A DNA stretch of 64,000 nt, from positions 1 through 64,000 of the forward strand of contig CAZGMJ010000011.1 in NCBI GenBank assembly GCA_964526785.1, written 5' to 3'. Shown here piece by piece: positions 8,932-17,944 of the stretch. A program made the translations under genes and the position numbers. The notes beneath the pieces are model-generated. The model made no database searches. It worked only from the letters and a program-made list of their open reading frames with translations, and was not told where the DNA came from. How positions within the stretch are numbered: the stretch's first letter is position 1; each line of letters starts with the position of its first letter. This DNA is from CAZGMJ01 sp964526785 (lineage in GTDB: Bacteria; Planctomycetota; Phycisphaerae; Sedimentisphaerales; Anaerobacaceae).

Positions 8932-9993
8932 TCACATCCAGGACACGATATTCTGCTTTACGAATTCGTCGTCGGTTAAGTGTGGATAATTGCGGACGAT
9001 CTGGTCAATTTGCGTGGCCTGGTCCGGGCTCAAACGCTCATTTGCAGCCAGGGTCTTCGTGTTGGCCATCAACCCCTGTTTCTTCAGTGCATAGGAAATC
9101 CCTGGAATACAACCGGCAAATCCATTCTCGGCGTCGAAAACAGCTCTGTTGGCGAGTGTCATGTGGGCCGCCAACGTAAGCATATCCTGCGGTATGGAGT
9201 GTTTCGCCGCACGAATTTCCTTAACGCGATCCAGATGTTCGACCGCCCGTTTTGTCCAGCAGGCCCATTGCCCCAGAAGTCCGCCGACGATTGCCAACTC
9301 GACAATTCTGCCGCCAGTGGCAAACTCCCAGCTTGTTAACAGGTCGATCAGAATATTATCATCGTTGCCCGTGTACAACGCGATCTCGCCGTCCCGTCCT
9401 GACCCGGCGACCGCTTCAAGGACATCGAGCGTCTGGTACCGGTTGAACGGGGCAATCTTAATGGCAACGATTTCTTCGATCTCCACGAGCCGCTGCCAGA
9501 AGTCGCGGGGCAATACCATCCCGCTGATCGTTTCCTGCAGATAGAATCCCATGAGCGGAATAACGCGACCGACGTTGCGGGCGTGTTCAATCAGTTCGTT
9601 TGTTGACCGGCCGCGCAGCGCCGTTAGAGACAGCAGACCAATATGGTAGCCCAGTTCGCGGGCCGTCACAGCCTCCTCAACGGCCTGTTTCGTATCGCCG
9701 ACAATGCCCGCGATCAGAATCGGTGCCTCGCGCGCGCCCGCCGCACAAAACGCATCAGCCGTCTCGGCTGCCAACTGCAAAACCGGGCGGTACCACCCAA
9801 CCGTCGGGTCGTGAATTGCGAATTGCGTCGTGTGCACGCCGACGGCGAGCGCCCCGGCCCCGGCAGCGAGATAATAGCGCGTCAGCACCCGCTGCCGCTG
9901 CTCGTCCAGTCTGCAATCGTTTGTCAATGCCAGTGGATGCGCCGGTATCACGCAACCCGCTCGCAATTTGTCGTCAATCCCCGGTGGCAGCAT
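8932..9993 (-). CDS. Dihydrodipicolinate synthase (DapA)-family aldolase/lyase
   Basis: 353 residues, class I aldolase TIM barrel of the DapA/NAL superfamily. AIKIAPFNR carries the lysine expected to form the Schiff base, and GFYLQETI lies where the catalytic tyrosine loop is found. The protein is longer than true DapA (about 290 residues) and the GxxGE motif near the N-terminus is altered, so it is probably a carbohydrate-acid or keto-acid lyase rather than the lysine-pathway enzyme. I chose ATG 9993 (GAGG eight nt upstream, 10 nt after the epimerase stop) over the upstream ATG at 10029, which overlaps that gene. It is the last gene of the minus-strand operon that begins at 13915. Confidence 0.82.
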   Translation of the reverse strand: MLPPGIDDKLRAGCVIPAHPLALTNDCRLDEQRQRVLTRYYLAAGAGALAVGVHTTQFAIHDPTVGWYRPVLQLAAETADAFCAAGAREAPILIAGIVGDTKQAVEEAVTARELGYHIGLLSLTALRGRSTNELIEHARNVGRVIPLMGFYLQETISGMVLPRDFWQRLVEIEEIVAIKIAPFNRYQTLDVLEAVAGSGRDGEIALYTGNDDNILIDLLTSWEFATGGRIVELAIVGGLLGQWACWTKRAVEHLDRVKEIRAAKHSIPQDMLTLAAHMTLANRAVFDAENGFAGCIPGISYALKKQGLMANTKTLAANERLSPDQATQIDQIVRNYPHLTDDEFVKQNIVSWM

Positions 9994-10003
9994 GCAATCA
10001 GCC

Positions 10004-11023
10004 TCAGAACTTACCCGTGCGCACGTCATACTTCGTAGGCTTGCTCAGCGTCCGCTTTCCTGACGTTACCCACTCGGTAATCGTTTGTACCATCTCCTCC
10101 AGTGTCGTCTCCGGCGGGCCGAAGAGCCGATGGCACATCGACGCATCGGACAGCAGGGCGGTGGGAGCCTCGGTGCCCGTGAATTTTACCTCTCGCTTGC
10201 ATATTCGTCCGATCGTCTTTGCCAACTTGCGCACCTCGACCCGCGCAGGTCCTGTCACGTTCAACACCGTCGCCGGCGAGGTCGTGGCGGTAACCGACCG
10301 TGCGATGTAGTCGTTGGCATCCCGCTGATAAATGAGATTCACCGCACCCATCGTCAGATCGATCGGCTGGCCGCTCAATATCTTCAAGGTCAGATCCACG
10401 ACGATGCCGTACCGCGGCTCGTTCGCATAGTTCAGCCTCAGCAGTACGACCGGTGTGCCGTTCCTTGCCGAGAAATACTCAAATATCCGTTCACGTCCTA
10501 GGCACGATTGTGCATACTCTCCAATCGGGTCCGGTTCGGTCTGCTCGCTTGCGCCGGCACCGCCTGCATCCACCAGCGGATACACGTTGCCCGTGGATAG
10601 CGCCGCAATTCTGCTCTTTGCGTATCGGCGCGCAACCAAAGCGGGAATATACGCGTTCATCGCCCAGGTCAGAGGTTGATTACCCGTTGCTCCGAATTTC
10701 ATCCCGACGAGATAATACACGGTGTCCGCCGCAGGAAGGTCTGGGTACACATCCTCATCCAGCAGATCGCCGCGCACTACCCTAACACCGGCATCGCCGA
10801 GGCGTCTGGCGACCCTTTCATCGGTGAAACGGCTGACCGCATAGACCGTCTTTGTCGGTGCGGCCTGCTTGAGCATCATGCAAAGCGTGGGACCCATCTT
10901 GCCACCCGCCCCCAGCACAGCGATATCACCGCTCAGACCGTTCAGCGCAGCACGCACCGCATCGCTCGGCTCACTCATCGCCGCTTCCAGTTCTGCCTCC
11001 GTCCATTTGGATACGTCTGCCAT
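10004..11023 (-). CDS. NAD-dependent epimerase/dehydratase family protein
   Basis: 339 residues, extended short-chain dehydrogenase fold. A glycine-rich nucleotide loop is visible (IAVLGAGGKMGPTLCMML, about residues 34-51), followed by VRGDLLDEDVYPDLPAADTVYYLVG as in NAD(P)-binding epimerases. The usual YxxxK catalytic pair is not obvious: after STGNVYP the region reads GEYAQSCLGRERIFEY, with Tyr followed four residues later by Cys rather than Lys, so activity may differ from classical sugar epimerases. AAGGA lies seven nt before the start. It sits 39 nt after the Nramp-like transporter and 10 nt before the DapA-like gene, so the genes are likely co-transcribed and act on the same substrate. 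Confidence 0.8.
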   Translation of the reverse strand: MADVSKWTEAELEAAMSEPSDAVRAALNGLSGDIAVLGAGGKMGPTLCMMLKQAAPTKTVYAVSRFTDERVARRLGDAGVRVVRGDLLDEDVYPDLPAADTVYYLVGMKFGATGNQPLTWAMNAYIPALVARRYAKSRIAALSTGNVYPLVDAGGAGASEQTEPDPIGEYAQSCLGRERIFEYFSARNGTPVVLLRLNYANEPRYGIVVDLTLKILSGQPIDLTMGAVNLIYQRDANDYIARSVTATTSPATVLNVTGPARVEVRKLAKTIGRICKREVKFTGTEAPTALLSDASMCHRLFGPPETTLEEMVQTITEWVTSGKRTLSKPTKYDVRTGKF

Positions 11024-11062
11024 AGTCCGATCCTTTGCGGCCAGGTGCTATTTGTCTCCTGT

Positions 11063-12397
11063 TCAACGCAGCTTCAATACGAGCAGAGTCAGGACCCTGA
11101 CGGCCATGAACAACACGACCAGGAATCCGATCCCGCCGAGAATGTTGTGTATGAGTCTGTTCCGCCGGTTCGCCATTATGGACTGCTGGTTTGCCAGATA
11201 CAGGATCGCCGCCGCCATCAGCGGATTGCCTACCACCGTGAGCGCCTGTCCGAAGATAATCGCGTCGAGCTTCTTGACCGGAGTGTGCAGAACGATCATC
11301 GCCACCGACATGCCGACCAGCAGCACCACGACCGTCAACCGTCGCGACCACTTGTCGCTCAGCGTTGCCGGTTTGCCCAATCCGTCGGCCAGAATCGAGC
11401 CGCCGATCATCGCGTTGATGACGAATGGATTCATCGCAACGGCGAACAGACCGATGCAGAACAGCGTGTGAGTAGTCGGTCCCAGCAGGGGACGCAACTG
11501 ACTCGCCAGCACGCTGATGTCGTCGGCGGGCTTGCCCTGCAGCACCGTCGCGCTGGAAATCATGATGATCGCACTGACACCGGTCAACACGGTGACACCG
11601 CCGATGGAGTCGCCGATACTCCGATCGTAGTCTCCCACCGACCAGCCCTTCTCACGCACGAGATTCCCTTGATAAAACGCCCCGGCCACCGAAAACGTCG
11701 TGCCCAACAGGGACGCCACAACAAGCATCGGGTCGAAGATACCGTCCGGCGTTCGCTTGGGCAGAGCCAGCGACATTCCGTCGGGAAGTCCGGGGATAAG
11801 GCCCTTTAGAATGTCAAGAATTGCCGGCCCGGCGACGAAGAGATTGACCAAAAAGCAGATCAGGATAACCGCGACCATGACCTTCATCAGCCGCTCGATC
11901 ACATGATATACCTGCTTGAGCAGAAACGTCAGCGCGATGATCAGAATGTTGAAGAAGACAAGAAATCCGCTGCTGATAAAGGCCTGCGTGCGCTGGGACA
12001 TCTCGGCCGGATCGCCGAACAAGCGCGCCAGTCCCAATGTGTCCGCCGCCGCCGCAACCGCCAGATTGTTGGAGAATTGAAAGGCCGTACAGATCAGACA
12101 GAGATTGATGCCGACGATCGCCGCCACGGGCCGGCCGAGTCGCTCTGCCAGCAATGTGCACGGTGTCCTGCCGCCGACAACGCCGATCCTCGCCGCCATC
12201 GTGGTGTACGTTCCCATCAGCACGCCCGTAATCAGCAGCATCCACAGCAAATCATAGCCGTGCCGCGCGCCGATGTTCGAACTGATCAGCAGGCTGCCCG
12301 GCCCGAACACGACGCACGCCGTAATCAGCGCAGGTCCGACGGAACGATACCACGGGGGACGTTTCACTGCCGGGTTATGGTGAACTGTATCGGACAT
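11063..12397 (-). CDS. Nramp-family transporter lacking canonical metal-site motifs
   Basis: 444 residues with about 11 membrane segments and the overall Nramp (LeuT-fold) pattern. Helix 1 reads ALITACVVFGPGSLLISSNIGARHGYD in sections, aligning with the Nramp GPGN region, but the metal-binding Asp and Asn of the DPGN motif are absent (FGPGS). Helix 6, where MntH-type proteins have MPH, reads GAFYQGN, so the metal-binding Met is also missing. A strong GGAGGT lies five nt before the ATG. It is second in an operon with an oxidoreductase, an epimerase and a DapA-type lyase. I infer import of a small organic acid or sugar derivative, possibly metal-bound, rather than Mn2+/Fe2+ uptake. Family call is firm; substrate is inference. 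Confidence 0.85.
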   Translation of the reverse strand: MSDTVHHNPAVKRPPWYRSVGPALITACVVFGPGSLLISSNIGARHGYDLLWMLLITGVLMGTYTTMAARIGVVGGRTPCTLLAERLGRPVAAIVGINLCLICTAFQFSNNLAVAAAADTLGLARLFGDPAEMSQRTQAFISSGFLVFFNILIIALTFLLKQVYHVIERLMKVMVAVILICFLVNLFVAGPAILDILKGLIPGLPDGMSLALPKRTPDGIFDPMLVVASLLGTTFSVAGAFYQGNLVREKGWSVGDYDRSIGDSIGGVTVLTGVSAIIMISSATVLQGKPADDISVLASQLRPLLGPTTHTLFCIGLFAVAMNPFVINAMIGGSILADGLGKPATLSDKWSRRLTVVVLLVGMSVAMIVLHTPVKKLDAIIFGQALTVVGNPLMAAAILYLANQQSIMANRRNRLIHNILGGIGFLVVLFMAVRVLTLLVLKLR

Positions 12398-12484
12398 GTG
12401 TACCTCCAGTTATCAGCGACCATCTCTCAAAATTTGCGCGGGATTGTTCGTCATCAGCGATCGGAGCCTCACAGTCGCCCGTGA

Positions 12485-13915
12485 TTAGCCCACGTTCGGC
12501 ACAACGAAAGGCTCGCGGTATTCACGCGATAACAGCACGTTTGCCTGTGTGCTGAATTCTCCCGTGAATGTCTCCTTATCGGGGTCTATTGTCAACCACG
12601 GCCCCAGAATGCGCGGCGTCTGCTGCACATCGACGTGATTGACGAGCAGGTGCTCCTGAAAACGCTCGAATGTCTCGGTCATCGCACTGGAGGAACCGAT
12701 AGATTCCAGAATGGCTTCGCGCGATGCGGGTTCGCCAAGGCGATGCGATATGTTGCCCAGATGACACAGGGCGCTGGAGTAATGTCCCTGAAGAACGTCG
12801 GCGTTCAGGTCCGCAACCTTCCTGCTGCGAACCGCATCGATGAAGTTCTGATGATGGCCGCTGCCGCCTGTGCGCTTGAACTGCCGGATCTTCCTGCCGG
12901 TATTGTCATACGCCCAGCCGCCCACGAAATAGCCGTCTTCGCAATGAACTACCACGCCCGCTCGCGTTCCCCGATATTGATCCATGGACGAGTCGCCGTT
13001 GGCGTGAGGAAGTCCGCGTACCTCGAAAATCACCGGCGCCGGCTCATACCCCAGATACACAATCTGCGTGTTGGGCGTCTCTCCGTCATCGATGTACCCA
13101 AACCTTCCGCCTATGCTGATCGCTCGCTTGGGCAGTCCCGGATCGCCCAGAAACCACCTGCAGATATCCGTGAAATGAATGCCGTTATTGCCGTAATCGC
13201 CGTCGCCGGTTGGCCAGACCCAATGCCAGTCGTAGTGCAGGCGTTTGCGCCTCAACGGAGCCTTCGGGGCCGGGCCGCACCACAAGTCATAATCGACGCC
13301 GGCCGGCACGGCCTGGGGCCCGTCCACTTTACCGATGCTGCCCCGACGCACGTAGACAATCCCCCGCACCAGCTTAATCGCCCCCAGATTTCCCCCGCGA
13401 ATATACTCGACCGCCTCGGCCAGACCCGTATCAGAGCGCCGCTGCATACCCGACTGCACGATTCGCCCGTGCTTGCGTGCGGCCCCGACCATCTGCCGGC
13501 CTTCCCACATCGTGTGGCACACCGGCTTCTCCACATATACGTCCTTGCCCGCCTGACACGCCCAGACCGTCACCAGCGCGTGCCAGTGGTTGGGTGTGGC
13601 GGTTATAACCGCATCGATGCCGCTGTCGTCGAGCAGCCTGCGATAGTCGACGTACGTATCGACCTGTTCGTTCCGATCCGTGAACTTCTTCTTCTCTCTG
13701 TCCAGGACATTCCTGTCGGCATCGCAGATCGCCACAACCCGTACGCCTGCTATCTTGCGAAACCAGTTGATGTGATTGGCCCCCTGATTGTGAATCCCGA
13801 CCACGGCGACTCGCACGGCCTCGTTTGCCCCGCGCACCTTTGCAAAGGGAGTGACCAGCGCGACCCCGGCTGCTGTGGTTGCCTTGATGAAGCTGCGGCG
13901 ATTATACTGTTCCAT
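12485..13915 (-). CDS. Tat-exported Gfo/Idh/MocA family oxidoreductase
   Basis: 476 residues from ATG 13915 (AGGAG eight nt upstream); a longer frame from 13996 would bury the signal. The N-terminus is a twin-arginine signal (YNRRSFIKATTAAGVAL). The Rossmann domain follows (VRVAVVGIHNQGANH; the glycine loop is unusual, lacking the regular GxGxxG), then AVITATPNHWHA and the family EKP motif in VYVEKPVCHT. The C-terminal half (DYGNNGIHFTDICRWFLGD) fits the substrate-binding beta-sheet domain. Such planctomycete proteins are annotated as glycosyl hydrolase-like or inositol-dehydrogenase-like, with few substrates known. It is the first gene of the four-gene operon running to 8932, so a periplasmic oxidation step feeding the transporter downstream is plausible. 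Confidence 0.9.
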   Translation of the reverse strand: MEQYNRRSFIKATTAAGVALVTPFAKVRGANEAVRVAVVGIHNQGANHINWFRKIAGVRVVAICDADRNVLDREKKKFTDRNEQVDTYVDYRRLLDDSGIDAVITATPNHWHALVTVWACQAGKDVYVEKPVCHTMWEGRQMVGAARKHGRIVQSGMQRRSDTGLAEAVEYIRGGNLGAIKLVRGIVYVRRGSIGKVDGPQAVPAGVDYDLWCGPAPKAPLRRKRLHYDWHWVWPTGDGDYGNNGIHFTDICRWFLGDPGLPKRAISIGGRFGYIDDGETPNTQIVYLGYEPAPVIFEVRGLPHANGDSSMDQYRGTRAGVVVHCEDGYFVGGWAYDNTGRKIRQFKRTGGSGHHQNFIDAVRSRKVADLNADVLQGHYSSALCHLGNISHRLGEPASREAILESIGSSSAMTETFERFQEHLLVNHVDVQQTPRILGPWLTIDPDKETFTGEFSTQANVLLSREYREPFVVPNVG

Positions 13916-14227
13916 CTCAGCGTCTCCTATGCCGTTACTAATTTGCAGGTATAGCCACGTGAGCATCATCATACATAGCGCATGCGCGATCTTCAAATGT
14001 GTTTTGTCGCGATTTCGTCCGGCCTGTGTCCAGCCGAAAGCGCTCCACCGTACAAAATCGCCGGGGTTTGAGTCCTTTCTGATGCCTTTTTTCTGGTCGC
14101 CGGATGCCCGAAAACTGCATTAATTGTCGTTGAAAGCACGCCGTCAGCGGGCGCGCTGGTCGGATCGCTTTGGTTATGCCCCGTGATGTGGTATAATAAC
14201 AATGGGTTGGTGAATGATGATCGGAGG
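13916..14227. promoter_or_regulatory. Divergent intergenic region with probable sigma70 promoter for the 14228 gene
   Basis: 312 nt between divergent genes. TATAAT at 14192-14197, with TTGGTT 16 nt upstream (14170-14175), forms a plausible sigma70 promoter whose transcript would start near 14204. That supports ATG 14228 as the start of the plus-strand gene, because the alternative starts at 14183 and 14186 lie upstream of the -10 box. No operator was recognised for the minus-strand operon. Confidence 0.5.
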
Positions 14228-15964
14228 ATGGTGAAAACGAAACATGCTGCTCGTACCATGCTGGGAGTTCTGCTGGCGATAGGAGGTATTCCTGCGCATA
14301 TCTGTCCGGCTGTGCCGTCCCGGGGGGACGTTGAGCACGCCGCCGCGCTGCTGGCCCGAATCGAGCAAAGCCGTGCACGTATCGCGAGTTTTTCGTGCAC
14401 GGTTGAAAACACATATCACGGTATCGCTTCCGAGTCCCTGAACCAGGAGGACGGCGCCCTGGATGGTGCCCAGGTCAAGTCCTTTGCTTTTGACAGTATG
14501 GGGCGAGGTCGCGTGTGTCTCTTTCGCCCCGCACGCGAGGATATCTTCGTGTGGGACGGGACGAAAAGCATCGAGTACAGACGCGACCAGTTGCTCAACG
14601 GGCCGACCGTTGCCATAAGGGACTCTCAACATCCGCAGACATATTTACGCAACCGTCCTCCCTGGACGCTGTTGGGAGACAAGTTCTGCGGCTTTCTGCG
14701 TCGCGCCATGCAGACGGATTCAAATGTTGAGGTGCGGAAGGTGAACACCGATCTGTACCGTATAGAAGCGACCTATCGCAACGGCGGAGGAGGTGTCGCC
14801 GTCGTCGACCCGGACAAGGGCCATGCGATTCTTTCGCAGCAGTACTATATCTCGGGAGAAATCTGCCACGCGTACAACACGCGTTTCCAAAGAATCGATG
14901 AAGACCTTTGGTTTCCCGTCGAGGGGACACACAGTCGGTTCTATCCAACCGACCACGGACGCCGCGAAAATCGGACGACCACGCGAATCACCGACATCCG
15001 AGTAAACGACCCGAATTTCGAAAGCCTGCTGGCAATCCCACTTGTCCGTGGGACCGAAGTCCGCGACTACACCGCCAACAGACACTACATCGTCGGCTCG
15101 AAAAGCGTCTACGATCTTGAAACGCCTGACGCAACGAAGCTGCGGCCGGCCGATCCTTCATGGCGTCCTGCGTTTAACGCCGCACATCGACTTGGCCCGG
15201 GGGAGGTTTTGAGACGCATTGCCCCACCTTTTGCCTCCGAGAGGCGACACTACATAGACAATATGGCCGACAAGTTGGCCGGCTTTGAGGAGTTGACGTT
15301 TGTCTGGAGCTGGGATGGCGCATTGGAGCCCAGGATGGTCTGGGGGGCACGGTTTGTTCCGCTGCACGCGATTATACAGAATATGCTCGGCCTTGACAGC
15401 CGCCAGTTCGATCAATCAGCGTCCCTGATGCAGATGCGCATTGGAGGCGACTGGATCATCCGCACGGATGCATCTCAGGATGCGTTGTTCGAAGCGCTGG
15501 AGCGAGAGATCTGTGAGGAGACCTCCCGTAAGGTCGAATTCATCAAACGGCCCTCACAGCATCATGTGATCGTCGCCCGCGGTCCGTGGCGGCGCGAATC
15601 CGGCGATGGGGAGAAGGCTATCCGCATAGCGTTAAATGTTATGGATAATGCAGTCAAGGAAGAGAGCGGGACCCCCGGCGAGTTTCTTTCTTGTGTGGGG
15701 GGGCTGACGCATATGCACGTCATCGATCAAACAGAAGGCTCGCCGCAAGTTCTCAAATGGATTACGTACGACTCCGCGGCACCGGACTCACAGTCAGTCG
15801 ATCCGAACAAGCCGTCGGATTTTGCTCAGACCCTGCTGGCCGGCATTGCACGACAAACGAATTTGGTTTTCACTATTGAGACTCGCCAGTTCGAACGGTG
15901 GTCTGTCATCGAAGCCGGAATCAGGAAGCAGCCTCCCTCGTTGTCCCCGCCGCAGGCTCCGTGA
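14228..15964 (+). CDS. Exported hypothetical protein
   Basis: 578 residues, not assigned to a family. The N-terminus looks like an export signal (KTKHAARTMLGVLLAIGG). After it comes a segment (ARIEQSRARIASFSCTVENTYHG) resembling the start of LolA/LolB-like lipoprotein-handling domains common in planctomycete periplasmic proteins, but I cannot confirm homology. The C-terminal third contains alternating charged and hydrophobic stretches with no catalytic motif. ATG 14228 lies directly after GGAGG (spacing too short) and GTG 14231 is equally possible; the TATAAT upstream favours this region. The last 44 nt overlap the convergent birA gene, so both C-termini share DNA. Confidence 0.7.
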   Translation: MVKTKHAARTMLGVLLAIGGIPAHICPAVPSRGDVEHAAALLARIEQSRARIASFSCTVENTYHGIASESLNQEDGALDGAQVKSFAFDSMGRGRVCLFRPAREDIFVWDGTKSIEYRRDQLLNGPTVAIRDSQHPQTYLRNRPPWTLLGDKFCGFLRRAMQTDSNVEVRKVNTDLYRIEATYRNGGGGVAVVDPDKGHAILSQQYYISGEICHAYNTRFQRIDEDLWFPVEGTHSRFYPTDHGRRENRTTTRITDIRVNDPNFESLLAIPLVRGTEVRDYTANRHYIVGSKSVYDLETPDATKLRPADPSWRPAFNAAHRLGPGEVLRRIAPPFASERRHYIDNMADKLAGFEELTFVWSWDGALEPRMVWGARFVPLHAIIQNMLGLDSRQFDQSASLMQMRIGGDWIIRTDASQDALFEALEREICEETSRKVEFIKRPSQHHVIVARGPWRRESGDGEKAIRIALNVMDNAVKEESGTPGEFLSCVGGLTHMHVIDQTEGSPQVLKWITYDSAAPDSQSVDPNKPSDFAQTLLAGIARQTNLVFTIETRQFERWSVIEAGIRKQPPSLSPPQAP

Positions 15965-16733
15965 TGATCGAAGACTGAGCGGCTGGGAACATTCGCACGC
16001 CGCCCGTATCAAGCCGCAATATCAATCCTTCGTCGGGGTCCGCTCCGATACAATGCCCGGTGAACGTCCGTCCGTTGTACGACAGACTGATTCGATGCCC
16101 TAATTGTACGCTCAAGTCACGCCAACGGCTGCCGACCGCTTTGGCGTCCGTCGCGGCCTTATCCAGCCAGTAGTCGATAGAAATCAACAGACGCCGCGCC
16201 AGCGCCGTTCGGTCGCAGCAACCTCCCAGTTCCATATCCACGCTCGTGGCGATCCCCTGTAGCCGGGGGCCGAAATCCTCGTGTTTCTGGTGGCAGTTGA
16301 TACCTATGCCCAGAACGCAGGTTGTCGCGCTTGCCTGCGTTCTGCCTTCGAGTAACAATCCCGCCACTTTTTTGCCGTTGAGGAAGACGTCGTTGGGCCA
16401 CTTGATCCGTGCGGTCGCATCGATCGCTTCAGCCGTCGCCACTGCCGAAGCCAAAGACAATAGATCACAACTCAACTGGGACTCACCCAGCACGACAGAA
16501 CACAATATACTCCGGCCCCACGTGGATTCCCACCGATTGCCTCCGCGTCCGCGCCCGGCCGTTTGCTCTTCGGCGAAGATCGCCAGGCCGTTGTTGGCCG
16601 GGTTTTTCGCATATTCAAAGGCGATGTCATTCGTACTGGCTGTGCGATCGTACACAATGACGTCGGTCCCGGCGTGCGTGGTCCCCAGCTTTGCCTGGAT
16701 GCGATCCGGATCGAGTGAGTCTATCGCAGGCAT
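15921..16733 (-). CDS. birA: Biotin--[acetyl-CoA-carboxylase] ligase
   Basis: 270 residues. The catalytic core shows the biotin ligase signatures in order: YDRTASTNDIAFEYA, EEQTAGRGRGGNRWES (the biotinyl-AMP loop GRGRxGRxW, here with Asn), RIKWPNDVFLNGKKVAGLLLEG (the KWPNDV motif with catalytic Lys) and VLGIGINCHQ. A short SH3-like C-terminal domain follows (GHRISLSYNGRTFTGHCIGADPDEGLIL). There is no N-terminal DNA-binding domain, so this is a class I ligase that cannot repress biotin genes itself. It activates biotin and attaches it to carboxylase carrier protein. ATG 16733 is eight nt after the nadC stop, so the two are co-transcribed. Its 3' end overlaps the convergent gene by 44 nt. Confidence 0.95.
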   Translation of the reverse strand: MPAIDSLDPDRIQAKLGTTHAGTDVIVYDRTASTNDIAFEYAKNPANNGLAIFAEEQTAGRGRGGNRWESTWGRSILCSVVLGESQLSCDLLSLASAVATAEAIDATARIKWPNDVFLNGKKVAGLLLEGRTQASATTCVLGIGINCHQKHEDFGPRLQGIATSVDMELGGCCDRTALARRLLISIDYWLDKAATDAKAVGSRWRDLSVQLGHRISLSYNGRTFTGHCIGADPDEGLILRLDTGGVRMFPAAQSSIITEPAAGTTREAAS

Positions 16734-16741
16734 AAGCGCGC

Positions 16742-17614
16742 CTATCTGTCCAGGCCGATGTCTACCGCCTTGGCCGAATGCGTAATCGCCCCGACCGCAA
16801 TACGGTCCACTCCGCATTGTGCGATCGCCGAGACGTTATCGAGCGTGATATTACCCGATGCCTCCAGAAGCGGTCCTTCGTTCTTGCCGCACATTTCCTC
16901 CCGCATCTCGATGGCGTGTTTGAGCTGCCACTGGCCCATGTTGTCCAGCAGCACGATGTCGATATCCGGTATCTTCAGAACGTGATTGAGCTGGTGATCC
17001 ACATGGTCCACCTCGACCGCCACGAACTGAATCCCCTCGTGGCTCCGTGCCTCATCGATGATCTTGCGCAACTTCTTCTGGAAATTCCGTCCGAGCTGCG
17101 CCAGGTGATTGTCCTTGATCAGAATACCGTCGTACAGACCCAGACGATGGTTGTAGCCGCCACCGCAACGAACTGCGTACTTTTCGAGTACTCGCCAACC
17201 CGGCATCGTCTTGCGGGTATCGTAGATCTTTGCCCTGGTCCCCCGCACCGCCCACACATATTTCTGCGTTGTCGTGGCGATGCCGCTGAGGCGTTGCAGG
17301 AAATTCAGCACGACCCGCTCAGCACTCAACATCGGCCGCATGGGCCCTTCTATGGTGGCCAGCCGGGAGCCGACGTGCGCTGGTTTTCCGTCATTGATGC
17401 GAACCGTCAGACTTAGTTGCTCGTCGTACTGCCGCAGCACTTCCCGTACAACGGGCATCCCGCTGACGATGATCTCCTCGCGCGAGATCAAATCGGCTCT
17501 ACCGGTTTCATTGCTCTTGTGGAATAACGCGGTCGTAAGATCGCCCGCACCGAGGTCTTCTTCGATGGCGAGTCTTATCAACGGCCTTACCGCCTTTATG
17601 TCCAGTTTCTTCAT
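16742..17614 (-). CDS. nadC: Nicotinate-nucleotide pyrophosphorylase (quinolinate phosphoribosyltransferase)
   Basis: 290 residues, the normal length for NadC. Visible signatures are EEDLGAGDLTT near the N-terminus, LNFLQRLSGIATTT, the catalytic-site ARIYDTRKTMPGWR-type segment (here AKIYDTRKTMPGWR), YAVRCGGGYNHRLGLYDGILIKDNHL, and ASGNITLDNVSAIAQCGVD with the phosphoribosyl-binding region. It makes nicotinate mononucleotide from quinolinate and PRPP, the third step of de novo NAD synthesis in the cytosol. The start ATG 17614 (AGGGGAT upstream) was chosen because the longer frame adds residues not found in the family. It is followed eight nt later by birA. nadA and nadB are not in the window. 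Confidence 0.96.
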   Translation of the reverse strand: MKKLDIKAVRPLIRLAIEEDLGAGDLTTALFHKSNETGRADLISREEIIVSGMPVVREVLRQYDEQLSLTVRINDGKPAHVGSRLATIEGPMRPMLSAERVVLNFLQRLSGIATTTQKYVWAVRGTRAKIYDTRKTMPGWRVLEKYAVRCGGGYNHRLGLYDGILIKDNHLAQLGRNFQKKLRKIIDEARSHEGIQFVAVEVDHVDHQLNHVLKIPDIDIVLLDNMGQWQLKHAIEMREEMCGKNEGPLLEASGNITLDNVSAIAQCGVDRIAVGAITHSAKAVDIGLDR

Positions 17615-17944
17615 GTCGGTCGATCCCCTGTCCACCCGCGCACGCAGGATCGCATGGCTCCGTGCCGAGTGCTTGCAAAAAAACAGCATCCCATGGCGTC
17701 ACACAACTCCTCTGCAAAGCCTTCCGCCTCGCCCCGATCCGCAGGCCGAAAGTATTCTACGGGATAACCGGCTGGGCGTCAAAGTGCTTCCGTGCGAAAT
17801 AAGATCGTGGCGAGTTCTTCGGCCGGGGTGTATACTAACGCCCCGAGGATACGCAAATATCCTCAGCAGGTCTTTCAACACGAACCGGCCGGCTGCTTGT
17901 TTCGGGCAAGGCGGTTAACAACAGACAATTTATGGAGGTATCGT
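17615..17944 (+). promoter_or_regulatory. Divergent promoter region of nadC and the 17945 oxidoreductase, with inverted repeat
   Basis: 330 nt between divergent genes. TATACT at 17831-17836 is a possible -10 box for the plus-strand gene, without a clear -35. Just downstream, GAGGATA (17845-17851) and TATCCTC (17858-17864) form a perfect 7-bp inverted repeat with a 6-nt centre, in a position where an operator or a 5' leader hairpin would sit. No other features recognised. Confidence 0.35.

Noticed and set aside
8982..8990. A perfect DnaA box (TGTGGATAA)
   Set aside because: It is single, inside a coding region, and of a frequency expected by chance in 64 kb.
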